From Rhodococcus sp. X156 (lineage in GTDB: Bacteria; Actinomycetota; Actinomycetes; Mycobacteriales; Mycobacteriaceae), in NCBI RefSeq assembly GCF_004006015.1, contig NZ_CP034766.1:2017001-2081000 (forward strand): a stretch of DNA of 64,000 nt. The letters run 5' to 3'. Under the pieces are notes generated by a model. It saw nothing but the letters and a program-made list of their open reading frames with translations, had not been told where the DNA came from and searched no databases. The position numbers were made by a program, and so were the translations under genes. Of the stretch, positions 7,903 through 15,906 are shown piece after piece (position 1 is the stretch's first letter; every line of letters starts with the position of its first letter).

Positions 7903-8742
7903 CTAGCTGCTCAGCGACGGGCTCGGGACGGCTTCGGCGGCCAGCCGGGCGGCGCGGGGCACCGGCACCGGGATGGCCTCGAGCAGGGCGCGGGTGTACT
8001 CCTGCTGCGGGTCGGTGAAGATCTGCTGCACGTCGCCGGTCTCCACCACCTTGCCGCCGGCCATCACCATCACCCGGTCGGCGATCACCTCGATCAGGGC
8101 AAGGTCGTGGCAGACGAACAGGTACGCCACCCCCAGCTCCTCCTGCAGGTCGCGCAGCAGGTTGAGCACCTGGGCGCGCACCGAGACGTCGAGCGCGGCC
8201 ACCGGCTCGTCGCACACGATCATCTTCGGGTCCAGGGTCAGCGCCCGCGCGATCGCCACGCGCTGCAGCTGCCCGCCGGAGAGCTCGGCGGGGTAGCGGC
8301 TGAGGTAGCGCGAGCCGATGCCCACGCGGTCGAGCATGGCGCTGACCTTCTTGGTCCGCGCGGCGCGGTCCAGGTCGGTGTGCACCACCAGCGCCTCGGC
8401 GACCGCCTCGCCCACGGTCATCCGCGGGTCCAGCGAGCTGTGCGGGTCCTGGAAGATCATCTGCATGCCGCGGCGCATCCGGCGCAGCTCGCCGGCCTTG
8501 GCCGCTCGCACGTCAGCACCGTCGAAGGCGATGCTGCCAGTGTCGGGCTCGATGAGGCGCAGCACGATGCGCCCGACGGTGGACTTTCCCGCGCCGGACT
8601 CCCCCACCACGGCCAGGCACTCCCCCCGCTCCAGGCTGAAGCTGACGTCCTGCACGGCGTGCGACCAGCGGGACTTGCGGCCCAGCAGGTCGCGGCCGGA
8701 GGAGAAGGACTTGGAGACGTTGCGGACCTCGAGCAGGCTCAT
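7903..8742 (-). CDS. Dpp/Opp-type ABC transporter ATPase (DppF-like)
   Basis: A 279-residue ATPase of the oligopeptide/dipeptide ABC importer family. Walker A GESGAGKST is at residues 47-55, followed by the Q-loop IFQDPHSSLDPRMTV, signature LSGGQLQRVAIARAL, Walker B MIVCDEPVAALDVS and H-loop VCHDL. The protein ends soon after the core domain, so it has no oligopeptide C-terminal extension, unlike its partner. Its ATG overlaps the partner ATPase's stop by one base (TGATG). It powers import of the ligand bound by the lipoprotein encoded at 11738-13315. Such transporters carry peptides, nickel or glycosides; in this setting an unusual acid or conjugate is possible (inferred). Confidence 0.93.
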   Translation of the reverse strand: MSLLEVRNVSKSFSSGRDLLGRKSRWSHAVQDVSFSLERGECLAVVGESGAGKSTVGRIVLRLIEPDTGSIAFDGADVRAAKAGELRRMRRGMQMIFQDPHSSLDPRMTVGEAVAEALVVHTDLDRAARTKKVSAMLDRVGIGSRYLSRYPAELSGGQLQRVAIARALTLDPKMIVCDEPVAALDVSVRAQVLNLLRDLQEELGVAYLFVCHDLALIEVIADRVMVMAGGKVVETGDVQQIFTDPQQEYTRALLEAIPVPVPRAARLAAEAVPSPSLSS

Positions 8743-9794
8743 CAGATCGTCACTCCCTGCAGGGCGAGCTCACCCAGGCGCACGCACCGGGCCTGGTCGG
8801 TGGGTCCCGCGCTGATCAGCGGGGGGTGCTCGCTGTCGCAGCGCCCGGGCTGGGCGTGCGGGCAGCGGGCGGCGAAGCGGCAGCCGGTGGGCCACTCACC
8901 GGCGGCGGGGATGCCACCGGGGATGGCGACGAGGCGCCGGTCGGTCATGGTGCCCGGCTGCGGGATGGCCGCGAGCAGGCCGGAGGTGTACGGGTGCTGC
9001 GGGCGGAAGAAGATGTCGTCGACGTCGCCGTCCTCGATCACCTCGCCGGCGTACATCACCACGACCCGCTGGCACAGCTCGGCCACCACCGCGAGGTCGT
9101 GGCTGACGAACAGCAGCGACACCCCGGTCTGCTCCTGCAGCTCGCGCAGCAGCTGCAGGATCTTGGCCTGCACGGTGACGTCCAGGGCGGTGGTCGGCTC
9201 GTCGGCGATGAGCAGCTTGGGGTTGCAGGCCATCACCATCGCGATCATCACCCGCTGGCACATGCCGCCGCTGAAGGCGTGCGGGTACTCGTCCACCCGC
9301 TGGGCGGCGCGCGGGATCTGCACCAGCTCGAGCATCTCCACGGCGCGGGCCCGTGCCTGCTTGCGGTTGAGCCCCATGTGGCGGCGCACCGACTCCGCGA
9401 TCTGGTCCCCCACCGTGTAGGCCGGGTTCAGGCTGCGGATGGGCTGCTGGAAGATCATGCCCATCCCGGCGCCGCGGAGCTTGCGCCACTCGCGCTCGGG
9501 CAGCGCAGTCAGGTCACGACCCTCGAACTCCACCGACCCGGCGGAGATGCGTCCGCCGGTGGCCCCGGTCAGGCCCATCACGGCCAGCGAGGACACCGTC
9601 TTGCCGGAGCCGGACTCGCCCACCAGGGCCACCGACTCCCCGGGCCGCACGTCGAAGGACGCGCCGTCCACCGCGGTGACCCAGCTGCGGCCGGCCGCCG
9701 GGAACTGCACGGTCAGGTCGCGCACCCGCAGCAGCGGCTGCTCCGCCGCCGCCACGGTCGCGGTCTTGGTCGTCTCGAGCGGGCTCTCAGGCAC
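8742..9794 (-). CDS. Dpp/Opp-type ABC transporter ATPase (DppD-like)
   Basis: A 350-residue ATPase with Walker A GESGSGKT, Q-loop IFQQPIRSLNPAYTV, signature FSGGMCQRVMIA, Walker B LLIADEPTTALDVT and H-loop VSHDL. A C-terminal oligopeptide/dipeptide transporter extension carries a cysteine-rich segment (GCRFAARCPHAQPGRC). The GTG at 9794 is preferred to an upstream GTG at 9842: it has GGAGG 5 bases upstream and overlaps the permease stop by only 8 bases. It pairs with the shorter ATPase to energise the importer. Confidence 0.92.
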   Translation of the reverse strand: MPESPLETTKTATVAAAEQPLLRVRDLTVQFPAAGRSWVTAVDGASFDVRPGESVALVGESGSGKTVSSLAVMGLTGATGGRISAGSVEFEGRDLTALPEREWRKLRGAGMGMIFQQPIRSLNPAYTVGDQIAESVRRHMGLNRKQARARAVEMLELVQIPRAAQRVDEYPHAFSGGMCQRVMIAMVMACNPKLLIADEPTTALDVTVQAKILQLLRELQEQTGVSLLFVSHDLAVVAELCQRVVVMYAGEVIEDGDVDDIFFRPQHPYTSGLLAAIPQPGTMTDRRLVAIPGGIPAAGEWPTGCRFAARCPHAQPGRCDSEHPPLISAGPTDQARCVRLGELALQGVTI

Positions 9795-10707
9795 TGTCGC
9801 CTCCACTGCGGCTGCGGACCATGGCACGGCGCACCCCGTCACCGAGGTAGGTGAACGCCAGGACGGTCAGGAAGATCATCACTCCGGGGGGCCACACCAG
9901 GTGCGGTGCGCCCTGCATGTTCGAGGCGGCGGTGCTCAGCATCGAGCCCCAGCTGGCGGCCGGCGGCTTCGCGCCCAGGCCCAGGAAGCTCAGGCTGGCC
10001 TCGGCGGCCACCGCCGAACCCAGCGACACCGAGATCACCAGCACGATGGGCGGCAGCACGTTGGGCAGGATGTGCCGGCCGATGGTGCGCAGCGGGCGGC
10101 AGCCCAGGGCGATGGCTGCCTCGATGTAGGTCTCGTGGCGGACGTCCATGGTGGACGCCCGGGCCACGCGGAAGAACCGCGGTGCCATCACCAGGCCGAC
10201 GGCGAACATGGCGTTGGTGATGCTGGCACCGAGCACGGCGACGATGGTGATGGCCAGCACCAGCGACGGGGCGCTCATCAGCGCGTCCATCACCTTGGTG
10301 GTCACCGCGCTCACCCAGCCGCCGAGGTAGCCGGCGAGCACGCCGAGCGGGAAGCCGAGCAGCATCGCCACCGCCACCGCCTGCAGCGACGCCGACAGCG
10401 AGATGCGGGCGCCGTGGATGATCCGGCTGAGCACGTCGCGGCCGTAGTCGTCGGTGCCCAGCAGGTGCGCCCCGCTCGGGGACTTGAGCCGGTTGACCAC
10501 CTCCTGCGCGAGCGGGTCGTGCGGGGCGAGCAGCGGGGCGAAGATCGCCATCACCACGACGGCGAGGACGAACAGTCCTGCCACCACGGTGACCGGCCGC
10601 CGCACGATGGAGCGCAGCGCACCGCCGCGGAGCGCCACCGGGGTGTCGGTCGGGTCGGTCTCGGACGGGGAGACAGGTCCCTTGGCCAGGGACGTCGTGT
10701 CGCTCAT
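9787..10707 (-). CDS. Dpp/Opp-type ABC transporter permease (DppC-like)
   Basis: A 306-residue inner-membrane permease. A cytoplasmic N-terminus of about 40 residues leads into TM1 (VTVVAGLFVLAVVVMAIFAP). The family segment HLLGTDDYGRDVLSRIIHGAR and the coupling EAA motif EAAIALGCRPLRTIGRHILP are clear, and about six membrane spans are expected. The ATG at 10707 overlaps the stop of the partner permease by 4 bases. It forms the translocation channel with the product of 10704-11645. Confidence 0.93.
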   Translation of the reverse strand: MSDTTSLAKGPVSPSETDPTDTPVALRGGALRSIVRRPVTVVAGLFVLAVVVMAIFAPLLAPHDPLAQEVVNRLKSPSGAHLLGTDDYGRDVLSRIIHGARISLSASLQAVAVAMLLGFPLGVLAGYLGGWVSAVTTKVMDALMSAPSLVLAITIVAVLGASITNAMFAVGLVMAPRFFRVARASTMDVRHETYIEAAIALGCRPLRTIGRHILPNVLPPIVLVISVSLGSAVAAEASLSFLGLGAKPPAASWGSMLSTAASNMQGAPHLVWPPGVMIFLTVLAFTYLGDGVRRAMVRSRSGGDSA

Positions 10708-11645
10708 GCGCGCACCTTGGGGTTGAAGTAGCCGTAGGAGATGTCCACGACCAGGTTGACCAGCACCACCACCACGGTGGTGAACAGGACGAAGCCGAGC
10801 AGCACGGGGATGTCCCGGTTCTGCACGGCCTCCACCGCCATGCTGCCCAGGCCGGGCATGTTGTAGATGATCTCGATGGTGACGGCGCCACCGAGCACCT
10901 CCGACACCCGGATGCCCAGCACGGTGGCCACCGGGATGAGCGCGTTCTTCATGCCGTGCTTGATCACCACGCTGACCGGGCTGAGCCCCTTGGCCCGGGC
11001 GTTGAGCACGTAGTCGCTCTTGAGCACCTGCACCAGCGACGCGCGCAGCTGCAGGGTGACCTCGGCGGCCGGCAGCAGCCCCAGGGCGATGCCGGGAAGC
11101 ACCAGGTGCCGGATCCAGGGGGTGAACCCCTCCGACAGCGGGCTGAAGCCCGATGCCGGCAGTGCCCGCAGGCTCACCGCGAAGATGGCCACCAGCACCA
11201 GCCCGAACCAGAACGCCGGGATGGCGATGGCGATGGAGGCGATGACGTTGACCGCGCGGTCGACGATGCCGCCGGGCCGCAGCGAGGCGACGGTGCCGAG
11301 GATGGCGCCGACGAGCACGGCCACCACCATGGCGAAGAGCACCAGCGACATGGTGGTGCCCATGCGCCGGAACAGCAGGTCGGACACCGTCTGGTTGGAG
11401 ATGTAGGACATGCCCAGGTCGCCCTGCAGCACCCCACCCACCCAGTCCAGGTAGCGGATGAACACGTTGTGGTCGAGCTGCAACGACTCTCGGATGGCGG
11501 CCAGCCGCTCCGGTGTCGGGTTCTCCCCGGCCAGGATGACCGCGGGATCACCCGGGGACAGGTCGATCAGAAAGAAGATCAGCAGCGGGACGACGAGCAA
11601 CAGCGGTATCGCTGTCAGCAGCCGCTTGCCGGAGTAGCGCAGCAT
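10704..11645 (-). CDS. Dpp/Opp-type ABC transporter permease (DppB-like)
   Basis: A 313-residue permease with TM1 at residues 9-28, the DppB segment DLSPGDPA, and a coupling loop NARAKGLSPVSVVIKHGMKN. Six transmembrane spans are expected. I chose the ATG at 11645 over the adjacent GTG at 11648 because AAGGGG lies 5 bases from the ATG and only 2 from the GTG. It is the first permease gene after the binding-protein gene, separated from it by a strong hairpin, a layout that usually lowers permease expression relative to the binding protein. Confidence 0.92.
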   Translation of the reverse strand: MLRYSGKRLLTAIPLLLVVPLLIFFLIDLSPGDPAVILAGENPTPERLAAIRESLQLDHNVFIRYLDWVGGVLQGDLGMSYISNQTVSDLLFRRMGTTMSLVLFAMVVAVLVGAILGTVASLRPGGIVDRAVNVIASIAIAIPAFWFGLVLVAIFAVSLRALPASGFSPLSEGFTPWIRHLVLPGIALGLLPAAEVTLQLRASLVQVLKSDYVLNARAKGLSPVSVVIKHGMKNALIPVATVLGIRVSEVLGGAVTIEIIYNMPGLGSMAVEAVQNRDIPVLLGFVLFTTVVVVLVNLVVDISYGYFNPKVRA

Positions 11646-11679
11646 CACAACCCCTTACCAGGTGCGCACGAGAGCGGTG

Positions 11680-11713
11680 CCCACACGGCCCGGCGCAGGC
11701 CGGGCCGTGTGGG
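11680..11713 (-). terminator. Perfect 15-bp hairpin between binding-protein and permease genes
   Basis: Arms 11680-11694 and 11699-11713 are a perfect 15-base inverted repeat (CCCACACGGCCCGGC) around a GCAG loop, in the 92-base gap between the binding protein and the first permease. There is no T-tract. It may act as a partial terminator or as a 3' stabiliser so that the binding protein is made in excess. A second, 7-base repeat (TGAGTCA...TGACTCA, 11721-11740) overlaps the upstream stop codon. Confidence 0.6.
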
Positions 11714-11737
11714 TGAGTGGTGAGTCAGACCGGTGAC

Positions 11738-13315
11738 TCAGGAGGTCATGGCCACGTAGCGGAGGTCGAAGATGCCGGTGTTGACCCAGGGCATGTTGTC
11801 AGCGCCGATGACCTTGGGGCTGGCGACCGTCGCGTTGGTCTGGTGGCAGATGGGGATGACCAGCGCCTCGTCCAGGGTCAGCGACCAGATCTTCTTGTAC
11901 AGCGCGCCGCGCTCGTCCTGGGACTTCGTCGGGTCGGATGCCTCGGCGGCGAGCTTGAGGATCTCCGGGTTGTCGTTGCCCATCTTGTAGGCACCGGTCA
12001 CGAAGGTCTTCACCGTCTCCGCCGGGTCGACCTTGGGGCTGTAGCTGTTGGTGACCATGGCCTCGAAGTCGCCGGCGATGTAGCGAGGCTCGTTGACCGT
12101 GTTGGGCACCGGGTTGAGCTCGGCGTTGAAGCCCACCTTGCTGAGCTCGGACTGGATGACGTTGGCCGGCTGCTCGGTGTTGGTGCCCGCACCGAAGGTC
12201 AGCGCGATCTTCGCCGGACCGTTGGCCGCCACCAGCTCCTTGGCCTTGGCCTCGTCGTAGGCGTACGGGTACTGGTAGCCCTGGTCGGTGGCCCAGCTGG
12301 AGGAGGGCTCCAGCTGGCGGTAGGGCGAGCAGGTGTCGGAGAACAGCGCGCTGATGGCCTGGGGGTTGACCGCCCGGGCCACCGCCTCGCGAATCTCCGG
12401 CTTGGCCAGGTCACCGCGGGCACGCAGCATCACGCTGAGCACGTTGCGGAACTCCACGGTGTTCACCACCAGGCCGCCCTGCTTGGCCAGGTCCTTGGCC
12501 TGCACGAGCTCGTTGGCCGAGCTGACCCAGGTCAGGTCGGTGGCGCCGGTGCGCGTGCCGTTGAGGCGGGTGGAGGCGTCGGCGGTCCACTGCAGCTCGA
12601 TGCCGCCCAGTCGGCCGGCCTTGGGGTCCCAGTAGGTGCCCGGGGCCTTCTTCAGCGACAGCTTCTCGCCGGGGGTGTAGCTGGACACCAGGTAGGGGCC
12701 CGAGCCGGCGTTGCCCGGCTGGTTCTGGATGTCGGTGCCGGCCTCGATCACCTTGGGGCTGATCATCATGCCCACGTTGGTGCTGAACAGACCCGGCAGG
12801 TCCACGCCGGTGCCCTTGGCCAGGTTCAGCCGAGCGGTGGTGGGGTTGACGACGTCGACGGAGGTGACGTCCTTCAGCGCAGCCACCACGGTGCTGCCCT
12901 TCAGGGTCTGCCCGCGCTTGATGTTGGCGGCGACTGCGGCGGCGTCGAACGGGGTGCCGTCGTGGAACTTCACGTCGTCGCGCAGCTTCAGCTCCAGCGA
13001 GGACCCGTCCTTGGCGAACTCCCAGGAGGTGGCCACGCCGGGGACGAGCTTGTCCTTGTCGTCCACCAGCACCAGGCGGTCGTAGACGGCGGAGATGTAG
13101 CCCCAGCCGCCGTAGCTGGTCTGCAGGTAGGGATCGAGGTTGCGCGTGGGCGCCGAGGCGGCGACCTTGAGCACCGCGTTGGGGTCGACCTGCGCGTCAG
13201 CAGCGGGCGCGGTGGCGGAGGTCTCCTCGCCCGCGCCACAGCCTGCTGCCAGCAGCGTCGCCGCCAGCGAGACGGCCACCACTCCCGTTCCTCTACGGAT
13301 CCAACCGGCTCTCAA
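11738..13315 (-). CDS. ABC transporter substrate-binding lipoprotein (SBP family 5)
   Basis: A 525-residue periplasmic-type binding protein of SBP family 5 (peptide/nickel/solute). The N-terminus is a lipoprotein signal: MRAGWIRRGTGVVAVSL leads into LLAAGC, so it is probably anchored through the lipobox cysteine. Family segments include DPYLQTSYGGWGYISAVYDRL and VKFHDGTPFDAAAV. I chose the TTG at 13315, which has GAGGAAG 4-7 bases upstream and gives a compact signal peptide. An ATG at 13399 would add 28 residues and would put the start codon on top of a palindrome. It heads the ABC operon and determines its specificity, which cannot be read from sequence. Confidence 0.9.
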   Translation of the reverse strand: MRAGWIRRGTGVVAVSLAATLLAAGCGAGEETSATAPAADAQVDPNAVLKVAASAPTRNLDPYLQTSYGGWGYISAVYDRLVLVDDKDKLVPGVATSWEFAKDGSSLELKLRDDVKFHDGTPFDAAAVAANIKRGQTLKGSTVVAALKDVTSVDVVNPTTARLNLAKGTGVDLPGLFSTNVGMMISPKVIEAGTDIQNQPGNAGSGPYLVSSYTPGEKLSLKKAPGTYWDPKAGRLGGIELQWTADASTRLNGTRTGATDLTWVSSANELVQAKDLAKQGGLVVNTVEFRNVLSVMLRARGDLAKPEIREAVARAVNPQAISALFSDTCSPYRQLEPSSSWATDQGYQYPYAYDEAKAKELVAANGPAKIALTFGAGTNTEQPANVIQSELSKVGFNAELNPVPNTVNEPRYIAGDFEAMVTNSYSPKVDPAETVKTFVTGAYKMGNDNPEILKLAAEASDPTKSQDERGALYKKIWSLTLDEALVIPICHQTNATVASPKVIGADNMPWVNTGIFDLRYVAMTS

Positions 13316-13384
13316 TGGTCTTCCTCTCGACGATCTGCGGGATCTGCGTCCTGCCTGGAGCTCGGCACGCGTGCGCCGGACCAG

Positions 13385-13397
13385 GTTGCACTGCAAC
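13385..13397. promoter_or_regulatory. Palindrome GTTGCA-C-TGCAAC, putative operator
   Basis: A perfect 6-base inverted repeat with one central base, 70-82 bases upstream of the binding-protein start. A related half-site GTTGCACTG occurs on the minus strand upstream of the alcohol dehydrogenase operon near 23866. A GntR- or LacI-type regulator would fit the size; none is encoded beside it. Confidence 0.4.
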
Positions 13398-13412
13398 ATG
13401 TTTCAACTACGC

Positions 13413-13432
13413 ATAGTTCTATTAGGAACTAT
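13413..13432. promoter_or_regulatory. Inverted repeat ATAGTTC-N6-GAACTAT, putative operator
   Basis: Perfect 7-base arms at 13413-13419 and 13426-13432 with spacer TATTAG. It lies about 100 bases upstream of the ABC binding-protein gene. The central CTATTAGG is shared with the palindrome at 6142-6154, upstream of another operon of the same block. Confidence 0.5.
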
Positions 13433-13563
13433 CGATAAGTGTGGCATGCCTGGATGGATGCAGTGTGTCTCGGGGCACACGCGCGCACGCCGCTAGATTC
13501 CGCTGGGCGGGACAGAACTAGAGACCGTAACCAAAACGCCTGGTGGGCAGCGCCTCTCACGCG

Positions 13564-13587
13564 CCCCAGCGCGGCACCCCGCTGGGG
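13564..13587 (-). terminator. Hairpin downstream of the fused acyl-CoA dehydrogenase
   Basis: CCCCAGCG (13564-13571) and CGCTGGGG (13580-13587) form a perfect 8-base stem with an 8-base loop, about 30 bases past the stop codon at 13617. It has no T-run, as is common in GC-rich actinobacteria. Confidence 0.5.
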
Positions 13588-13616
13588 TGTCACGCTGTCG
13601 CACGGGGCTGGTGGCG

Positions 13617-15842
13617 CTAGGCCCGAGGCAGCCCCAGCACCCGCTGCGCGAGGATGTTCAGCTGGATCTCCACCGTGCCGCCACCGAAGAGGATGGCCGG
13701 CAGACCCAGGTGGTCGACGTTGGTGTTGCCCGGGCTGGTGGCCAGCGCGCCGGCCGGGCCGAGCAGCGCGAGGGTGGCCTCGGACCCGGATCGCTGGGCG
13801 AGGGCTCCGGACACCTTGGTCACGCTGTTGTTGGCGTCGGCGCTGCGGCCCAGCAGCTGCAGGAACATCCCGCGCAGGTTCAGCGCCCCGAGGGTGATCT
13901 CGGCGGCCGTGAGCCGGCCCAGCACCCGCAGCACCTCCTCCTCCGGCGCGGCCAGCGCCCCGCTGCCGATGGCCTCGCGCAGGTGCGCCGACGTGCCGTG
14001 GCCCAGCCGGGTGGTGGCCATGTTCAGCCGCTCGGTGGCCAGCGTGGTGAGGGTGATCTTCCAGCCGCCACCGGGCTCGCCCACCAGGTTGGCGTCGGGC
14101 ACGAAGACCTCGTCCAGGAACACCTCGTTGAACTCCGCCCTGCCGGTGGCCTGCTTCAGCGGCCGGACGGTGATCCCGGGTGAGGTCATGTCCACCAGGA
14201 AGTAGGAGATGCCCTTGTGCTTGGGGGCGTCGGGGTCGGTGCGCGCCAGCAAGATGCCCCAGTCAGCCTGGTGCGCCATGGTGTTCCACACCTTCTGGCC
14301 CTGGATCTTCCAGCCCCCCTCGACCTTGGTGGCCCTGGTGCTCAGGCCGGCGAGGTCGGAGCCCGCGCCGGGCTCGCTGAAGAGCTGGCACCACACCAGG
14401 TCGCCCCGCAGGGTGGCGTGCACGAAGCGGTCCTTCTGCTCCTGCGTGCCGTGCTTGACCAGCGCCGCCATCGCGTACTCGCCGATGATGAGGTCCGGCG
14501 CCTGGATGCTGCGGGCGCGCAGCTCCTCGGTGAGCACCAGCTGCTGCGTGGTGCTCGCGCCGATGCCGTAGGGCTTCGGCCAGTGCGCGCCGAGGTAGCC
14601 GAGCTCGGCCAGCCGCTGCCGGCGCGGGCCCACCCGGTGCTGGCTGTCCGCCACCGCGGGGACGTCGGCAGGCAGTGCGGCGACCTCGTCCAGCGCGGCA
14701 GACACCTGCGCGCGGAAGTCGCTGCTGTCGGTGTCGTGCTCGATGCTGAAGTCTCGGGCTGCCTGCTGCGCGGCCACGCCCAGGCGCTGCTGCCACACCG
14801 CGTCGGCCCCGGCGATCGCCCGGATGCTCATGGCCCGGCGCCAGTACAGGTGCACGTCGTGCTCCCAGGTGAAGCCGACAGCGCCCAGCAGGGTCACGCA
14901 CTCCACCGCGGCCTCGACGGCCGCGGGCAGCGCGGTGACGGCGGCCTGGGCCGCGGCGAGGCGCTGCTGGGCGGGCTCGTGCTCCAGCGCGCGGGCGGCG
15001 TCCCACGCCGAGGCGCTGGCCTTCTCCGCGCGCAGCAGCAGGTGGGCGGCCTTGTGCTGCACGGCCTGGAACGTGCCCAGCGCCTGGCCGAACTGGTGGC
15101 GCACCTTCACGTGCTCCACCGCGGTGTTCAGGCACCAGCGGGCGATGCCGCTGGCCTCGGCGGCGAGCAGGGCCAGCACCACCACGTCCACCGCCTCGGC
15201 GGTGAGCCCCTCGAGCACGGCGGAACCGGGCACGGTGAGCCCGTCCAGCTCCAGGTGGCCCAGCGAGCGGGTGAGGTCCACCCCGGCGTCGGTGTGCACC
15301 GCCGCGCCCAGCTGCTCCGCCCGCAGCACGAACCAGCGGGGCTGCTGGTCGGCGGTGTCCCGGGCCGCCACCACCACCACGTCGGCGCCGGGCAGCCCGA
15401 GCACCGGCACCGACCGTCCGCGCAGGACCCACCCGCTCGGGTCGGCGGTGGCGGTGAGCCCCGTCGCGTCGTGCACCAGCGCCGCCACGGCCCCCTCGGC
15501 CAGGCTGCGCAGGGCCGTGCTGACCGCCTCGGTGGCGGTGGCCTGGGTGAGCACCGCACTGGTCAGCAGGGTGGGCAGGTACCCGCCCGGAACCAGCGCC
15601 TGGCCCAGCTGCTCCACGATGATGGCCAGCTCCAGCAGACCGGCGCCGTCCCCACCGACCTCCTCCGGCAGGTGCACCGCGTGCAAGCCCTGCGACACCA
15701 GCGGCGCCCAGCAGCTGGGCGTGGCGCCCTTGGCCAGCTCGTCGGCTCCAGCGCGGGTGGTGTCGATGGGTGCGTGGCGCTGCGCGAACGCGGCGACCGA
15801 CTGGGCGAGGTCCTCGTGGTCCTGGGTGAGGGAGATGGCCAC
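13617..15842 (-). CDS. Fused double-domain acyl-CoA dehydrogenase (FadE34/ChsE3-like layout)
   Basis: A 741-residue protein with two consecutive acyl-CoA dehydrogenase modules, roughly 1-365 and 370-741. The first has RHQFGQALGTFQAVQH and ends in a glutamate-less C-terminal helix region. The second has QLFSEPGAGSDLAGL (FAD loop), GQKVWNTMAHQ and the isovaleryl-type glutamate in LATERLNM, while its C-terminal position reads FGGGTVE. This equals a non-catalytic plus a catalytic subunit fused in one chain, as in mycobacterial FadE34, which acts on a bulky steroid side chain. A GTG at 15842 (GGAG 9 bases upstream) is chosen over a TTG at 15857, which lacks a ribosome site. It follows the carboxyltransferase by 64 bases. 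Confidence 0.9.
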   Translation of the reverse strand: MAISLTQDHEDLAQSVAAFAQRHAPIDTTRAGADELAKGATPSCWAPLVSQGLHAVHLPEEVGGDGAGLLELAIIVEQLGQALVPGGYLPTLLTSAVLTQATATEAVSTALRSLAEGAVAALVHDATGLTATADPSGWVLRGRSVPVLGLPGADVVVVAARDTADQQPRWFVLRAEQLGAAVHTDAGVDLTRSLGHLELDGLTVPGSAVLEGLTAEAVDVVVLALLAAEASGIARWCLNTAVEHVKVRHQFGQALGTFQAVQHKAAHLLLRAEKASASAWDAARALEHEPAQQRLAAAQAAVTALPAAVEAAVECVTLLGAVGFTWEHDVHLYWRRAMSIRAIAGADAVWQQRLGVAAQQAARDFSIEHDTDSSDFRAQVSAALDEVAALPADVPAVADSQHRVGPRRQRLAELGYLGAHWPKPYGIGASTTQQLVLTEELRARSIQAPDLIIGEYAMAALVKHGTQEQKDRFVHATLRGDLVWCQLFSEPGAGSDLAGLSTRATKVEGGWKIQGQKVWNTMAHQADWGILLARTDPDAPKHKGISYFLVDMTSPGITVRPLKQATGRAEFNEVFLDEVFVPDANLVGEPGGGWKITLTTLATERLNMATTRLGHGTSAHLREAIGSGALAAPEEEVLRVLGRLTAAEITLGALNLRGMFLQLLGRSADANNSVTKVSGALAQRSGSEATLALLGPAGALATSPGNTNVDHLGLPAILFGGGTVEIQLNILAQRVLGLPRA

Positions 15843-15906
15843 TGTGCACGGCTCCAAAAGATGGTGGGTGGAAAGGGATCAGACTTTGGGGTACGAGCCG
15901 ACCGGC

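Larger units (their letters stand above)
13316..13616. other. 301-base gap with promoter region of the ABC operon
   Basis: No gene is seen here. From right to left it holds a terminator hairpin for the fused acyl-CoA dehydrogenase (13564-13587), a weak repeat GTGTG...CACAC (13463-13480), and two perfect inverted repeats at 13385-13397 and 13413-13432 described separately. A leader of about 70 bases then precedes the TTG start of the binding protein. Confidence 0.6.

Noticed and set aside
13399-13399. ATG at 13399 as the start of the ABC binding lipoprotein.
   Set aside because: It would add 28 residues ahead of the signal peptide and place the start codon on a palindrome; the TTG at 13315 has a good ribosome site and a compact signal peptide.
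13441-13616. Possible tRNA or small RNA gene between the ABC operon and the fused dehydrogenase.
   Set aside because: No cloverleaf-type arms or T-loop sequence (GGTTCGA) could be found; only a simple terminator hairpin and operator palindromes are present.
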